From Vitrella brassicaformis (Eukaryota; Sar; Vitrellaceae): a stretch of DNA of 64,000 bases. Location of the stretch: contig CDMY01000091.1 in assembly GCA_001179505.1 (NCBI GenBank), positions 118,998 to 182,997 on the forward strand, read 5' to 3'. The notes under the pieces are model-generated. The model ran no database searches, was not told the DNA's origin, and saw only the letters and a program-made list of their open reading frames with translations. The position numbers and the translations under genes are program-made. Below are positions 35,801 to 47,349 of this stretch, in pieces (position 1 is the first letter of the stretch; each line of letters starts with the position of its first letter).

Positions 35801-38800
35801 CTGACCTCTCTGCAAGTGCAGTAAGGATGAATATGGCCATCAAAGTGGCGGCCACAAGCAGAACGTTGATGATAACAATCAGCCACAGGGAGGCACATTC
35901 GGTGCACGGCTGCTGGGGCGTCTGACGCGAGAACCCCGCCTTGCACCGATTGCACACAAACCCCTCATGCCCCTCCTGACACAGACGTACATTAAATAAT
36001 GCAGACAAACATAAGACTGGCGACTCTCAGATTCATGCACTGGCCTCCTACCGAGCATATGTCGAGTCCATTGGTCTTGTTGGTGCCGTTGCAGGACGAC
36101 GGCAATGGACAGCCCATGACGACGGGCAGCAAAGTCAGGCCAGAGCCATACCTGAATAGAACACACCATGCCTGAATCTACTCAGTCGCGCCACTCCCTT
36201 TTCACACTTTACGTCGTCACTTCTCGCGTGGCGTTCTCGAATGAGCCACCCGACTGCAGCTTGACAGTCAGTTGGTAGAAGCCCGGCAGCACACTCGCAT
36301 TGTAGTTGACGGGAACAGGGCAGTTCAAGCCGTCGAAACAGTCCAGGCAGGTCCATATGACGCGACTTCCGTCATCGCCGCCCTTGCGTACGCCGACAGA
36401 TCCAGAGGTACACGGCTCACACGGTTCGTCGCCCCGCTTTTCGTGACCAAGACGGCAAAAACATGTGGTTGAGCCTTCATCAGAAACTGCACCAACACAC
36501 ATTCATAGACCAACAGACCAACAGTGAAAGTCGCAAGAGTCATCGTCATGTGCCTATCATGTCTCTCACCCGCATCATCGGGGCATTGTTTGCACGTTAC
36601 AGTGTCTGTGCTATTTTCTCTGTTGCTGTACGAGCCTGCAGGGCATTTTGTGCAATTGGTGCCGGTGCCGTCATAGCCAGGCAAGCACCGACAGAGTTTC
36701 TGCTCAGCCACACTCTAGTCGACAACTATCCACGTGTTGCATAAAGTCGTGCACTCGAAGGCGGAGTTCTGCGGGATGTAAGCTGCGACGAAGGACACAG
36801 CGGCGGTCCTTTGTGATCATACCCATTTGTGTGCCGTCCTACCAGCTGGGTTTGGCACCAATGTGTCGGGTCCGACATTCCCGAGGCTCTCCAGATCCTC
36901 ACAGCTCTACGAGCAGAACAAAAAAGAGATTCAAACACCGTGATGGTTCTCTGATGACCTTCAGGCCCACCTGTACGTTCAGGCTTGCATCGATGCGCTC
37001 GTCAAATCTAAGATGCGGGTTGCCGTCCAATCTGATGTCCAGGCTGCCAACTCTCCCCCACCACCCGCCGACTCTGAGGTTCGGAGTGTCCGAAGAGTTC
37101 TGAACCTCAGAGAATTGCATGGGGATGCCGAGAAAGTGTGTGTTGCGGGCGGCGGATGGGTGAGCAGGGGTTGCCAGGGAGACAAGTGCGTTGGAGCTGA
37201 GCCAGACGGTGGTGAGAGACTTGAGTACGACCGCAGGGGATAGCTTGATGGCGCGGATAGCATTGCCGGAGAGCTCCAAGCGGCTCAGTTGCTGGAAGCC
37301 CTGCCAATACGTTGGCACTCCGTCTGACAGCACAGATACGCACACAGGGTACATGCATTCATGCATTCATCCAGTCATCCATGCCTCTCTCTTCCTGCAG
37401 ACCATTATCTTTGTCGATCGCCCAAAGACTTCCCTCCTCCAGAGTCCCCGTCAGCCCACAGTTGCTGGCCTGCAAGATCCGCAGCTTTGGAGCGTAGGCA
37501 AACGGTAGGAAGAAGGCGTTGACGTCCGCCTTTAGCAGAGGATTTTCGCTGATGTCCACGGAGGCGAGCTCCTCCCAATTGGGGCCCTGGTCCATGGACT
37601 CGAGCATGACGCGCAAGTTGGCCAGCTGAGCGACGACGAAGTCGCCGTTGCGGAACCAGTCGGCGGGGTGTCTGCCCCAAGTGACCCACTCCTTGATCCG
37701 GTTGTGGTCGAGCCTGAGGCTCTGCACAGACCCCAGAGACCGCCACGACCGTGAGAACTCCTTGAGGCTGTTACGGCTGGCTGACACCTCCTTCAACTCG
37801 CAGCAGGGCAGCTCGCCGTCGAAGTCTTCAAGTCGATTTGAGGAAACATCCAGGAACCTGCGTTTATTAATGGGTTCATTCATTCATTCATTCATCGGGA
37901 GAGGGGCGGAGGTACGTACCTTAGATTTGTGAGGTTCGTGAGTGGCGGGACGGCTCCCTCTAGGAGATTCCCTCTCAGGTCGAGCTCCTCCAATGCAGTC
38001 TAAACGCAGGAACAGCCAAACAAGCAGCCCAACCAACAAAATATACTATATATTCAAAGCCATTCATCTATTCATTCATCCATTAATCCATCTGCCTCCA
38101 TCTGTCTTCACCATTACCGCACCAGGTTGTTGATAGTCGTGGGCATACTGCCTTGGAGCTGGTTATCTGCCAGCTTCAGCGACCGCAGTAACCGCAGATT
38201 CCCCAGGGACGCGGGAATCCTCCCAGCGAGGCCGTTCCCGCTCAGGTCCAGCGTTGTCAGGCTCGTCAAGTCCCCAAAGCACTCCGGGATGCTGCCCTTA
38301 AGCCCCGCGCGAGCTATGTTGAGGTCGTACAAGGACGTGATGTCACAGAGGGCTTCGGGGATGCCGCCTTCAAGGGATGTGTCCTGCAGCTCAATGAGTC
38401 CGAGGCTGGTCAGCTTCTTCCACTCGGGAGGAATGTGCCCCGTGACGTTGCGGTTGCCCTGGAGCTTCACAGTCCACAGGACGGGGGACTGGCTGAGCCG
38501 CGGCAAAGGGCCTGACAACTGGTTGCCCTCCAGGTCGAGAGTCTTCAGCTTCGGCAGCTGGCTCTCAATCAGAGGGAGCGGGCCAAATAGTCTGGTGTAC
38601 TTGAGCCGCAGGGTCACCAAGCTCTGCATTGAGGCTATAGACGGGTCCAGGGTGCCGGTGATGGGCGTCCAAGATATCGACACGCGCTCCAGGGAGGTCA
38701 TGTTGTCGAAGGAGCGGGGAAGCGGCCCATCGAACGATGTCAGATGTGCCAACGTCAGCAGATTGAGCTTGGAGAGCAATCCGATAGACTCCGGCAGCCC

Positions 38801-39642
38801 CCCCTCCAGGTTGGGGCACTGGAAAGCCTCCAGACTGCGCAGCTCCGGCAGCCTGGTACCAAAGTCGTCAGGGAGCCGCCATCGGATTCGCAGATTGCGG
38901 AGGATGAGCCCTCTGAGTTCGGTCAGCTTGGTGACGGTGGGCGGCATCTCGCCTTCGAGCTTGCTGAGTAGAGAGAGGTAGAGCCACCGCATGTTCGTGA
39001 AGTTGCCGATTTCTGGAGGAATCTGCCCAATGAAGTGGCAGTCTTCGATGAAAAGAGCCATGATAGTCTTGAGGGAGAAGAGCTCGGGCGGCATCTGCGC
39101 CTCATCGACCCCACACGTCACCGCCTTGTCATCAAAGCCCCTTGTGTGACAAACAAACAGCACAACCACGCATCGTGTCGTGCTCAATAGCGCGGGCCCC
39201 CGCCTGCTTACTTGACAATCGTTCCGTAGCCCCTCCGGAATGTCAGCATGAGCCCCTCCTTTGGATTGTCGTCGCCGACCTCATCCCACCTAATGCAGAA
39301 GGCCCACCCCAGATCTGCCTGCTCGCATATCGACTTGCCCTCCTGCGGTCTGGGGATTCCCAGCGCCTTGGCTATCGCCACCAAAGCACCACGGTCCTCC
39401 TCACACTCGGGACAGTCATCGCGGCCGTTGAGGAACATGTAACCCGACCCCCCGGCCAGTCTCTGCCCACCCGCCGACGCCGAACCAGCCTCATCGTCTT
39501 CACCGTCCTCTTGGAGAGCGCGGGACGGTGCCGCCGCAACAGATGGGGACGCCGTGTCTGATGAGTGCTGCCCACAGACGATGGCGAGCGGGGAAACCAG
39601 GAGGAGGTACAAAACCAGCCGGATTTGGTGGTGCTCCATCAT
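32817..39642 (-). CDS. LRR / cysteine-rich / multi-pass membrane receptor-like protein
   Basis: ATG 39642 starts MMEHHQIRLVLYLLLVSPLA, a signal peptide. The ectodomain has plant-type LRRs over about 38110-39130 (LTTLDLSGNGLAGRIPASLG, LKTLDLEGNQLSGPLP, GQIPPEIGNFTNMRWLYLSL) and more at 37000-37980. Cysteine-rich EGF/ephrin-receptor-like segments follow (KLCRCLPGYDGTGTNCTKCP at 36650-36710; EGFVCNRCKAGFS at 35930). Then a membrane span, WLIVIINVLLVAATLMAIFI (35820-35890). A later block (34330-34890) with RKSFYYWDFLLAMRRVLVLL and further spans resembles the C-terminal multi-pass region of protist adhesion/EGF proteins. The cytosolic tail (32817-34320) ends METNTDAG. It probably senses or binds extracellular ligands at the surface. 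Odd points: an in-frame TAG near 36715-36717 and a frame break near 34870-34890. It could be a decaying gene, or have unusual splicing. Confidence 0.75.
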
Positions 39643-40934
39643 CACATCACGTCACCCCTCGTGACTCAATTTTCGGGATAGAGAGCTGGATCTGCCACAG
39701 CAGACACTCGAGGAATGAATCTGCCGCAGCATCAAATAGCAGATCTGGACTCGGAATCTTCGTGTAGCCGCACAGTCTGCAAAGCAGACAGAACAACACA
39801 CAGCGTCGCACCGATGCCCTCGTCCCTCCCTCTCTCCCCTTCTCGCACCTCAATCAACTGGTCGGAGCAAGCGTCCCTCAGAGATGGTGATGCTGCAGTT
39901 GGTGCGATCAACAGTATCTCGACAGCAGCTGGCACGTCGGACCGTCCCTCACCAGGCCCTGCACTCAGACAGATCAACGTGGGATGCGCACCTCAGTGGG
40001 CCGTAGGCAGAGAGATGATCTGCAGTCAGATCTTTTCAGATTTCTCTTGCATGACGGCCTACCTGGAATGCCTCCGCGCTGACAATCCGCGAATCGGGCT
40101 GACACTTCAGCACGGTCGTCGTCTTTCTCAGACGGAAGGCGTCCGGTCAGACAAAACGGTCGATCACGGTCGAACTAAAAAAACAAAGGGTCATTCCACA
40201 CCAGTGCTGTGCTGGCACCCCCACTACTCACCCAGCACGTTGAAACCTCGGAACAAAAGGGAGGGAGTTGACACCATGGGTCGTTCCCGCTTGGCTGCCT
40301 AGGGTAATCCTTGAAACCGCTGCATGCTGCGGATCTTTGCTGCGGATCTCTCTCTTGAGCGTCGAGAGCGAAGACTGTAAAGATCAAGATGACAAGTGGA
40401 AAGAAGAGGCAGAGAAGGTGTTTCTTCTGGCATCACAAGAACAAACACATTAGGAAGGAGGCAACTGATGCATGTTGCTGGAATGGTACGTATGTGTGTG
40501 GATATATTGTGCAGATGAAGATGGAGGTCCAGCTCCAGATGTCAAGGTGCCTGTGCGTCATCCCTGTCGTGTGCCACATTGAGCGACGCACAACATGGTG
40601 ACCACTCCAGCACACGTTGTTGGTGTTGGTTTGTACATGACAGGTTCTCACATCACATGCAGTGACAGCAACACACAACTCGGCAGCAGTGTTCGTCCAT
40701 GGCTGTCTGATGCTGTGGCTTTTCAAGCTTTGTGGAGGGTGAGAGGAAGTACATCACGCATCGTGTTCGACGTGGACATCTCGCATCGTGTTTGTCTTTG
40801 TGGATCTGTGTCACGAGTTCCGCCTATCCCTCCGACAAGGTAGGTACGAAGAGGAAGGTAGAGCAGACAGACAGGAGGACGTTGACATGGAGTGAATAGA
40901 TGTGTATCGACCGTCTGCCGCACACACAACCGAC
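39643..40934. other. Intergenic region, weak coding signals only
   Basis: Upstream side of the LRR receptor gene. It contains C/T-rich sequence near 39820-39860 and AT-richer sequence near 40160-40200. Reading frames on both strands are under 200 codons, without family motifs. It should include the LRR gene promoter. The pair GCATCGTGTTCGACGTGGACATCTCGCATCGTGTTTG near 40758-40795 is a short internal repeat of GCATCGTGTT. Confidence 0.5.
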
Positions 40935-41074
40935 CTGTATGTGGGTGTTCCCGCAACCCAGTGACCACCGCCTCCGCGTGTGTGCGCAGCTGACGTTTGT
41001 GTCCATTGTATGTGAGCACAAAGTGTTTGTTATGCTCGTCTAGGGTGCGCTCGCACTTGTCGGCCGCCAGTCGT
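40935..41074 (-). other. Isolated exon-like segment
   Basis: Minus-strand 140 bp bounded by a canonical acceptor (GGTGCAG) and donor (ACAG|GTCGG), encoding RLAADKCERTLDEHNKHFVL then TYNGHKRQLRTHAEAV. The flanks carry the intron-type tracts of this genome: (CA)n(GA)n at 41083-41132. I found no partner exons, start or stop. It may be an exon of an unrecognised minus-strand gene at 40800-41350 or a relic. Confidence 0.35.
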
Positions 41075-41083
41075 CTGCACCAC

Positions 41084-41133
<50 letters not shown>

Positions 41134-44035
41134 TGTGTGCGTGTGTGCGTGTGTGGGCATCTCATCGTGCCCATCTGTATTTCGATGGATGTATTGCGTG
41201 TCCGTCGATGGGTGCGTACGACTGCCCGCCTGCCTGCCTGCCTGGATGGATGGATGTGTGTGTGTGTGTATGGATGGGTATGGGAGGAGAAGTGAGCCCT
41301 CACATGACATGAGTGGCGCTGTCTGTAGCCATTAATGGTGCAGCGTGTCATTGGAGCAGTCGAAGTGCTGCAAGCTTAGACGTATTGACTGTGTGTCCCT
41401 GCCTGTATGCATGCATGTCTATGGATATGTTTCAATCCATCCCATCATGCATTAGTGTGGGTATATCATTAGGTTCAATCTGCATTATTGTGTCTGATGC
41501 TGTGGCTTCGTGTGAGTTGGGAGAGGGCACATACATCCTTCACGCACATACTTCACACGCATACTCCATGCACTCTCGGACTGACCGCGTGTCTCACTCG
41601 CCTGCCTGTCTCCATAAGTGTAATCCTACCGACTTCCTCCTTGCAGTTGACACGCCCGCTCCTTTTTCATGCATTGCGGACCTGACCATATGAGATGAAA
41701 CGATGATACCTCTCGACGGCCACTGGAGCCACTCGTGCCAGTCACCATCCATCGTACTGCCACTGCAAGCACCACTGCCGCCTTCCCCGCCCGATTCGCG
41801 GCTCTAAGGGCTCCCGCTTGCGGGGGCCTTTAGTTGGAATGGGAGATAAAGCCGAAGGGACGCCTGTTTCAAGCTCGCACAGGCTAAGCTTGCTGAGGGC
41901 ACGAGAAGGAAGAGGGAAGGGAGGAGAGGCAAACGGCGATGCATTGCTGCGTTCTCTTCTTTACTCTGTCGTGCAGGTCGTCTTGAGAAGAAGGGAGAGG
42001 ACGGGCGTGTGATAGACGCCTCCCCCGAGGCCACTCACGTTCATATGCGACTTAATTCGGGCGGTGCATGACTCGCTTCCTACCCCTTGACGGGCCCACA
42101 CATCAGGCGCAGCGATGGACGCATCGATGGGCTCACACAGGTCGGTAGTGAATGCGCAGAATGAGTTGGGGCTGTCATTCAGTCATTGGATGGCTTCCAT
42201 ATGGATGTCACATCTGCAGGTTAATGAAGACGGCGAAAGGCCTCGCCAGGATGAGCGAAATGCATTCCATCCAACGGCATCCGTCATGGTGTGCTCAGGA
42301 CAGCCGTGCACGCCATGTGATGACTTCTGTGATCGCATGTGTATCCGCTACCCTTTGCAGGGTGGCCAGCAGGCAGTGCGTGAGGACTGATGGTTCTGTC
42401 CTGTGTCGGCCGGTGTCAACAAGTTAACACACAAGAAGCACAATGAACGGGTAACCAAGCATGAACACACAAGCGGAACACACAGACACTCTCTTTACCC
42501 CTCTCTCTTTGTCTGTGTCAGGAGAGGTGCGGCCCATGCGAGTGGTGTTCACAAGACAGTCATCATCCCCCGAATGTGGCTTTTGGTCGGTGTGTCCCTA
42601 TCGACTGAGCCAACGTGGGCACAAACGCATAACATAGAAACATGTGACACTTGCCAGCCAGTGTTCGCTTCTTTCCATCTTCCATCTTTCGTGCAGGGCG
42701 TATGTGAACCCACCGATGTCGCTGCTCTCACGTAAGCAACATGACACGCACGTGCAGCGTTCGTCGAATAGCCAGAGGCAGCTTTTATTCTTGTCTGTGT
42801 GTCAGGAGTCCGTGTGAGGGGGAGTGAGTGATCGGTCATCGAGGATGGGGAGTGCCTGTCGGTCGGTCCGTGTGGCTTCTTCCTGGCGCCTTGTGATTGA
42901 TGTTACCCAATCGATTGAGCCACTGTAGCCTCACCACAATGGATGGGTACAGACACAAGTGGGGCTCGGCCGCTGGCCTTCACTGACTTACATGTCATTT
43001 TTCGTGCAGGGCATATGGGTAGACACATGAGGGAGAGAAGGGTGTGGATGTCACTGCTCTCACTGCTCTTCTGTCGTGGCTTTGGTGGCTAATCTATCTG
43101 CCTGGCGCCGGCCATGCCATCGCTGTGTGCCAGGTGTTGAGTGGCAGGATCGGTGCATGTGCGTCTGGGCTGTTGATTTCAGTGAGGCGATGCGGTTTTC
43201 GATGCCATTCCATGGAGCTTGAAGGCATCCACTCAGTGCCAATGAAGGTGAACAATATCTCTCCATACACACACTTGCAAACCATGACGTGAAAAGGTCA
43301 GCAAGAAACGCAAGCCATTCCGGTCCACAATGGCTGGCTGGTCGAGTGCTTTGAGCCTTGCTAAGGATCCACTAGAGGTCAATTGAAAAACCTCTGCAGA
43401 CCCATCCGGCCAGGCGAAAAGTGAGAGATCTCATTAAGGTGAGCGATTTCACCCAATCTCATCTGCGGCAGCAGCCATCCTCTCCGCCTCTGTCTGCCTT
43501 TAATGGCCTCCTCTTGTCCGCAGAAAAGCGAAATTCAAATTTAAAGCGGCGAGAGTTTTGCGAGCTCGAGACGGAGACAAAAGATTTACGAGTTTACAGC
43601 AGTTTCTTCAATTTTCCGTCCGCGTTCGGCTTTCCAGCCTTGTTTTAGCCACAGATCCTCCGTTTCTTTCTCTTTTCGGCTGGCTGTTGACTTGTGTTGT
43701 CCGCCGCATCTCCCTCTACCCTTCCCAACTCGTCCGGATTTCATCCGCCACTTTTTTCCTCCACCGCCGTGCCCCGGGCGAGGCCTCGTCTGGTGGCGCC
43801 CTGACTTCTGTGAAGCGGCTGGCGACTGCGCGGCATCAGCTGAGTGCGCAGGCGCCTTCTTTGCGCATAGACCGATCTCCAGCAGGTGAGTACATATGAA
43901 TGTGGCCTAGTGCGTCATGTCTCTTGGGTGTGGCGATGATTTGGTGTGTGGATGATGTGTAGGGATGAAGGCATGGTGCATTTCGTTGCCATGGGTGTGC
44001 TGAGATGCCTCCTGTTGTCGTGTTTGTGCGTGCAG
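41075..44035. other. Intergenic region with a diverged direct duplication and a possible 5' UTR exon
   Basis: No recognisable protein. Two related segments, around 42590-42730 and 42900-43070, share a CGA(T/C)TGAGCCA-like start and a TTCGTGCAGGGC(G/A)TATG end followed by GATGTC(G/A)CTGCTCTCAC. A strong donor CAG|GTGAGTACA at about 43883-43892 ends a C/T-rich stretch starting near 43560, which may be a 5' UTR exon of the downstream kinase-array locus. Confidence 0.45.
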
Positions 44036-44434
44036 ATGAAATGGTGGTTTGTTCTTTTCATTACCGTCTCATGTTCTCGACGCATTTGTCTGAAGGTTGG
44101 TGAGGTGGGTGAGTGCCTCACTCAGTCTCATGTTCATGTTCACGTCGGGTTTCCTCTCTGCTGCTTTTCAGAAACGCGATCCTTTGGCCCGACGAAAAAA
44201 GCGAGAAAAGGAGACAGATTCAAAATTGTATCTGATTCATCGTTGTCTCTTGCAGCCGGCCGAGAAGCTTTCCCAATGACGACAACCTCCTGACCAACAG
44301 GAAGCATGCGTATGGAAGCCACAAAGGTAGTCGTTTATCCACGTGCTGATTCCTTCACTAGAAAAACGAGCTGTGTCTTCAGACAAAGGCGGAGCTTCTG
44401 AATAGGCCAGTCGCCTCATTCGCGTGACGAACAC
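44036..44434 (+). CDS. Possible 5' exons of the kinase-array locus (signal-peptide-like start)
   Basis: After an acceptor (GTGCAG) ATG 44036 opens MKWWFVLFITVSCSRRICLK, a hydrophobic signal-like stretch ending at a GT donor. A next exon, KRDPLARRKKREKETDSKLY, follows an acceptor at about 44170. Alternatively ATG 44306 (MRMEATK, donor at 44327) could join an exon at 44466 reading LSERSLAVAFSSS. Neither chain was connected in frame to the kinase units, so this is only a candidate start region. Confidence 0.2.
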
Positions 44435-44804
44435 TCGACATCAGTCCCTTTTGCCTTCTCTTTCAGCTCAGCGAGAGAAGTCTGGCGGTGGCATTTTCTT
44501 CTTCCCCTCTCCCAGTGGCCGGAAAGGCAGGTAAGTAAGGCAGAAAAAAGAGGACAACGCACAATTTGCTCATGTCTCCTCTGTGTTTCCCGCACATTTG
44601 GCCGCTTTGGCGGCCATCTACCGGCCCCAAGCTGCAGCACCGACTGGTAACCCCCGAATATGACATCCATCCATACATGTGCAGACCCTCGTGTAACTGG
44701 CTGCTCCCCCCGGTCATCGCCGTCATTCCAGGCCGTCAGGAGTCCTTCACTGGGGGCCTGTTGAAGACCTTTTGTCTCTCTTCTTGTCTTGTGGGGGCGG
44801 CAGC

Positions 44805-45930
44805 GTCTCAAGCCCATGTTCTGCATCGCCAAGGATTTGGGTGACCTGTTGAGCGGCAGCAACAGCTTTGTGCCATTCGGTCGCTTCCGGCGGTCTTTCC
44901 ATCTGCCCGACGAGTGCCATCGCACTCAGATGGGCCTGGCGCGGGGGCTGGGGACTTACGACTACCTGAGGGCGCCACAGTTTGACCTCGAAGACGTCCA
45001 CAACGACAGCTACTCCCGCACGTACTTTGACCTGCCCGAGAAGTACAAGTACGACCAGACCACCCAGACGGGCATTGGAGCCGCCGACACGTTCTACTTG
45101 CCGGCGCAGCGCAAGACCACCCACCCCCAGGACACCACCTGCTCGTCGCGCAAGGATGGGCTCGGGCAGCGCAGCAGCCTGACGGAGATGGGCACCTGGA
45201 GCCCTCATAAAGGGCTCGACTAGGATGTCCGTGGTGCAGCGGCAGGTCAGGGTGCTCGAGAGGGCCGAGTGGGAGGGCATGAGGCACTTTGCCAGGCTGA
45301 GGGGGGTAAGGAAAGACAGCACAATGGGCGGGGAGAGGACACACATACATACGCTACGCTCACTCACTCACTCGACCACACTCGATCTCTGTGTGTCTGA
45401 TGTGGCCATCTCCCTCCAGGTCTATCATCAGCATGACGTGTCGTTCTTCGAGCTCGAGGATTTGGGCAGCCACACGTCGCTGCACGGACGCCTCTTCTCC
45501 CGGAGTGCGCCCAGCTAGAATGCGGCCCAACGGCAGCTCATCGAGACGCTCAAAAAACTCTGCGTCTATGTGTGTATGCCAAGAGACACACCACACACGA
45601 CATGGTGCAACACAGTGGATGACGTCGTCTGTGTGTGGCTTTGTAGGTCATGGGACCTGAAGGACTACTTAGTCGACGGCAGCGGCACCGTCAAGATCGC
45701 CGATATGAATGGGGGCCGACACTTCCATCCGTACAGTCAGGTCCGACCCCCCACCCCCCAACAGACATCACAGCGACACACACGATATCTCTTGGTGTGT
45801 GCAGGATGGGTCAGTAATGTACTGCCGAGATGTCTGTGGCGAGCAGCACATCAAATCGCCTGAGGTCTGTCGCGCCCACACACACACAGACAGACAGACA
45901 GACGAGAAGGCACTTTCATGTGTGTGTGTG
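44805..45930 (+). pseudogene. Kinase-derived unit A: interrupted by stop codons and a frame change
   Basis: The unit opens with LKPMFCIAKDLGDLLSGSNS and a conserved lead-in, AQRKTTHPQDTTCSSRKDGL. Alpha-C and hinge homology follows (QRQVRVLERAEWEGMRHFAR, VSFFELEDLGSHTSLHGRL), then WDLKDYLVDGSGTVKIADMN and DGSVMYCRDVCGEQHIKSPE. It is broken by TAG at about 45221-45223 with a frame change before the QRQV block, and again by TAG at about 45516-45518 (SAPS then stop then NAAQRQL). The helices after the activation segment are missing; unit B begins directly. Unless ATG 45228 or unusual splicing rescues part of it, this is a decayed copy. Confidence 0.65.
45648..45920 (+). repeat. Near-identical duplicated segment, copy in unit A
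   Basis: About 270 bp almost identical to 46535-46800, spanning the WDLKDYLVDGSG exon, the following intron and the MYCRDVCGEQH exon. In the first 190 bases I see only one substitution (ATGGGTCAG versus ATGGTTCAG), although the neighbouring parts of units A and B have diverged widely. That pattern points to recent gene conversion or a very recent local duplication. Confidence 0.9.
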
Positions 45931-45939
45931 TGTGTGTGT

Positions 45940-47160
45940 GTTTCTGCCGCGAGGCGACTACGACCAGGCCAGCAAGATGGGCGTCGGAGCGGCCAACGGG
46001 GACTACTTCCCGGCGGAGAGGCTGGCCAACCACCCCCAGGACACCTGCCGGTCCTCACGCAAGGACGGCTTGGGGCAGCACAGCACCCTGGCTCAGGTGC
46101 CTAACCGGGGGCAGGTCATGGGGGATGACTGGATGGGGCGGGTCCAGCGGCAGGTGGGAGTGTTGGAGAGGGCTGAGTGGAAGGGGATGAGCCACTTCGC
46201 GAAGCTGCGCGGGGTAAGCGCAGCACCACGGATGGGCGGTGCACAGCCACCTTCACTCGTGTGTGTCTGCTGTGGCCATCCCTTTGCAGGTGTATCATTA
46301 TCGGGAGTGGTCGTTTTGCGAGTTCGAAGATATGGACAGCTACAGCACGCTCCACGGGCGCCTCTTCGCACGAAAGGCGCCCATGAGCGAACACGAAGCC
46401 CACCATTGGACAAGGCAGCTAGTGGAGACGCAGCAGGAGCTCAAGAAACTCCGCGTCTATGTCGGGTATGCCCTCAGATACACACACGACATGGTCCAAC
46501 GCACTGAGTGATGTCACCTGTGCGGCTTTGTAGTTCATGGGACCTGAAGGACTACTTAGTCGACGGCAGCGGCACCGTCAAGATCGCCGATATGAATGGG
46601 GGCCGACACTTCCATCCGTACAGTCAGGTCCGACCCCCCACCCCCCAACAGACATCACAGCGACACACACGATATCTCTTGGTGTGTGCAGGATGGTTCA
46701 GTAATGTACTGCCGAGATGTCTGTGGCGAGCAGCACAGCACACCGCCTGAGGTCTGTCGCGCCCACACAGACAGACAGACAGACGAGAAGGCACTTACAT
46801 GTGTGTGTGTGTGGTTTTTTTTGCCGCTGCTGATGTCCAGATTGCCGCCAGGCACGCCACCTTTGACCCCGACAAAGCCGCCGTATGGATAATAGGGTGG
46901 TTACTCGACAACTTCGACACACACACATACAGACAGACGCCATATTCTCTCGCGCTGGGTGCGGCAGGTGTGTGCTGCAGAACATCCTGTTCCACCCCTA
47001 TAGCCAGGGCACCCACAACTGCCGGCTGATCACCAACGAGGCCGCCGACTTCATCCAGACAGCCACAGCCACCGGCCCCCAAGAGCGACCGACACTGAAT
47101 GAGTTGCTGCGCCATTCCTGGTGCGCTGGGAAGGACACACCCGCCACGCTGGTCGGCTGA
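45940..47160 (+). CDS. Kinase-derived unit B: probable pseudokinase
   Basis: The most intact unit of the array. Order: ASKMGVGAANGDYFPAERLA lead-in; VQRQVGVLERAEWKGMSHFA as alpha-C; REWSFCEFEDMDSYSTLHGR as hinge; HHWTRQLVETQQELKKLRVY; then GSWDLKDYLVDGSGTVKIAD-MN. The HRD position reads SWD, the catalytic-loop Asn is absent and DFG is DMN, so phosphotransfer is unlikely. The PE of the APE site remains (STPPE). The exon KAAVWIIG joins CVLQNILFHPYSQGTHN, and LITNEAADFIQTATATGPQE with RPTLNELLRHSWC closes the C-lobe; the stop is at 47158-47160. Start not determined: it may be co-transcribed with unit A. Likely role is binding or regulating partner kinases, by analogy with other pseudokinases. 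Confidence 0.65.
46535..46800 (+). repeat. Near-identical duplicated segment, copy in unit B
   Basis: Partner of 45648-45920 at a spacing of 887 bp. It includes the same intron with its CCCCCCACCCCCCAACAG stretch and the following exon up to GCGAGCAGCAC, after which a few bases differ (AGCACACCG here, ATCAAATCG in unit A) before identity resumes. Confidence 0.9.
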
Positions 47161-47349
47161 TTGACATTGTCCCTTTATGTGTGTGTGTCTCGGATTGATC
47201 AGGGTCCTGTTTCCACCGCCCGGCGCCGTCGCTTCTACGCTACCACCACTGTGCACGGGGAGGGCAAGGCTTCGAGCGTGCGACGGGTGGGTGACGTATA
47301 GGACCGAGACGGTCGAACAGCAGCTCACGCCGGCTTCGAGATCGATGGA

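Noticed and set aside
38127-38981. 284-codon plus-strand frame opposite the LRR exon
   Set aside because: Antisense shadow of a Leu/Ser/Pro-rich LRR exon; no family motif.
41083-41150. CRISPR-like or microsatellite array at CA/GA tracts
   Set aside because: Pure dinucleotide runs without spacer-repeat alternation; the genome is eukaryotic and the tracts are intron-type.
41795-41835. Hairpin-like GGGCTCCCGCTTGCGGGGGCC suggesting a tRNA or ncRNA
   Set aside because: No anticodon arm, T-loop or D-loop consensus around it.
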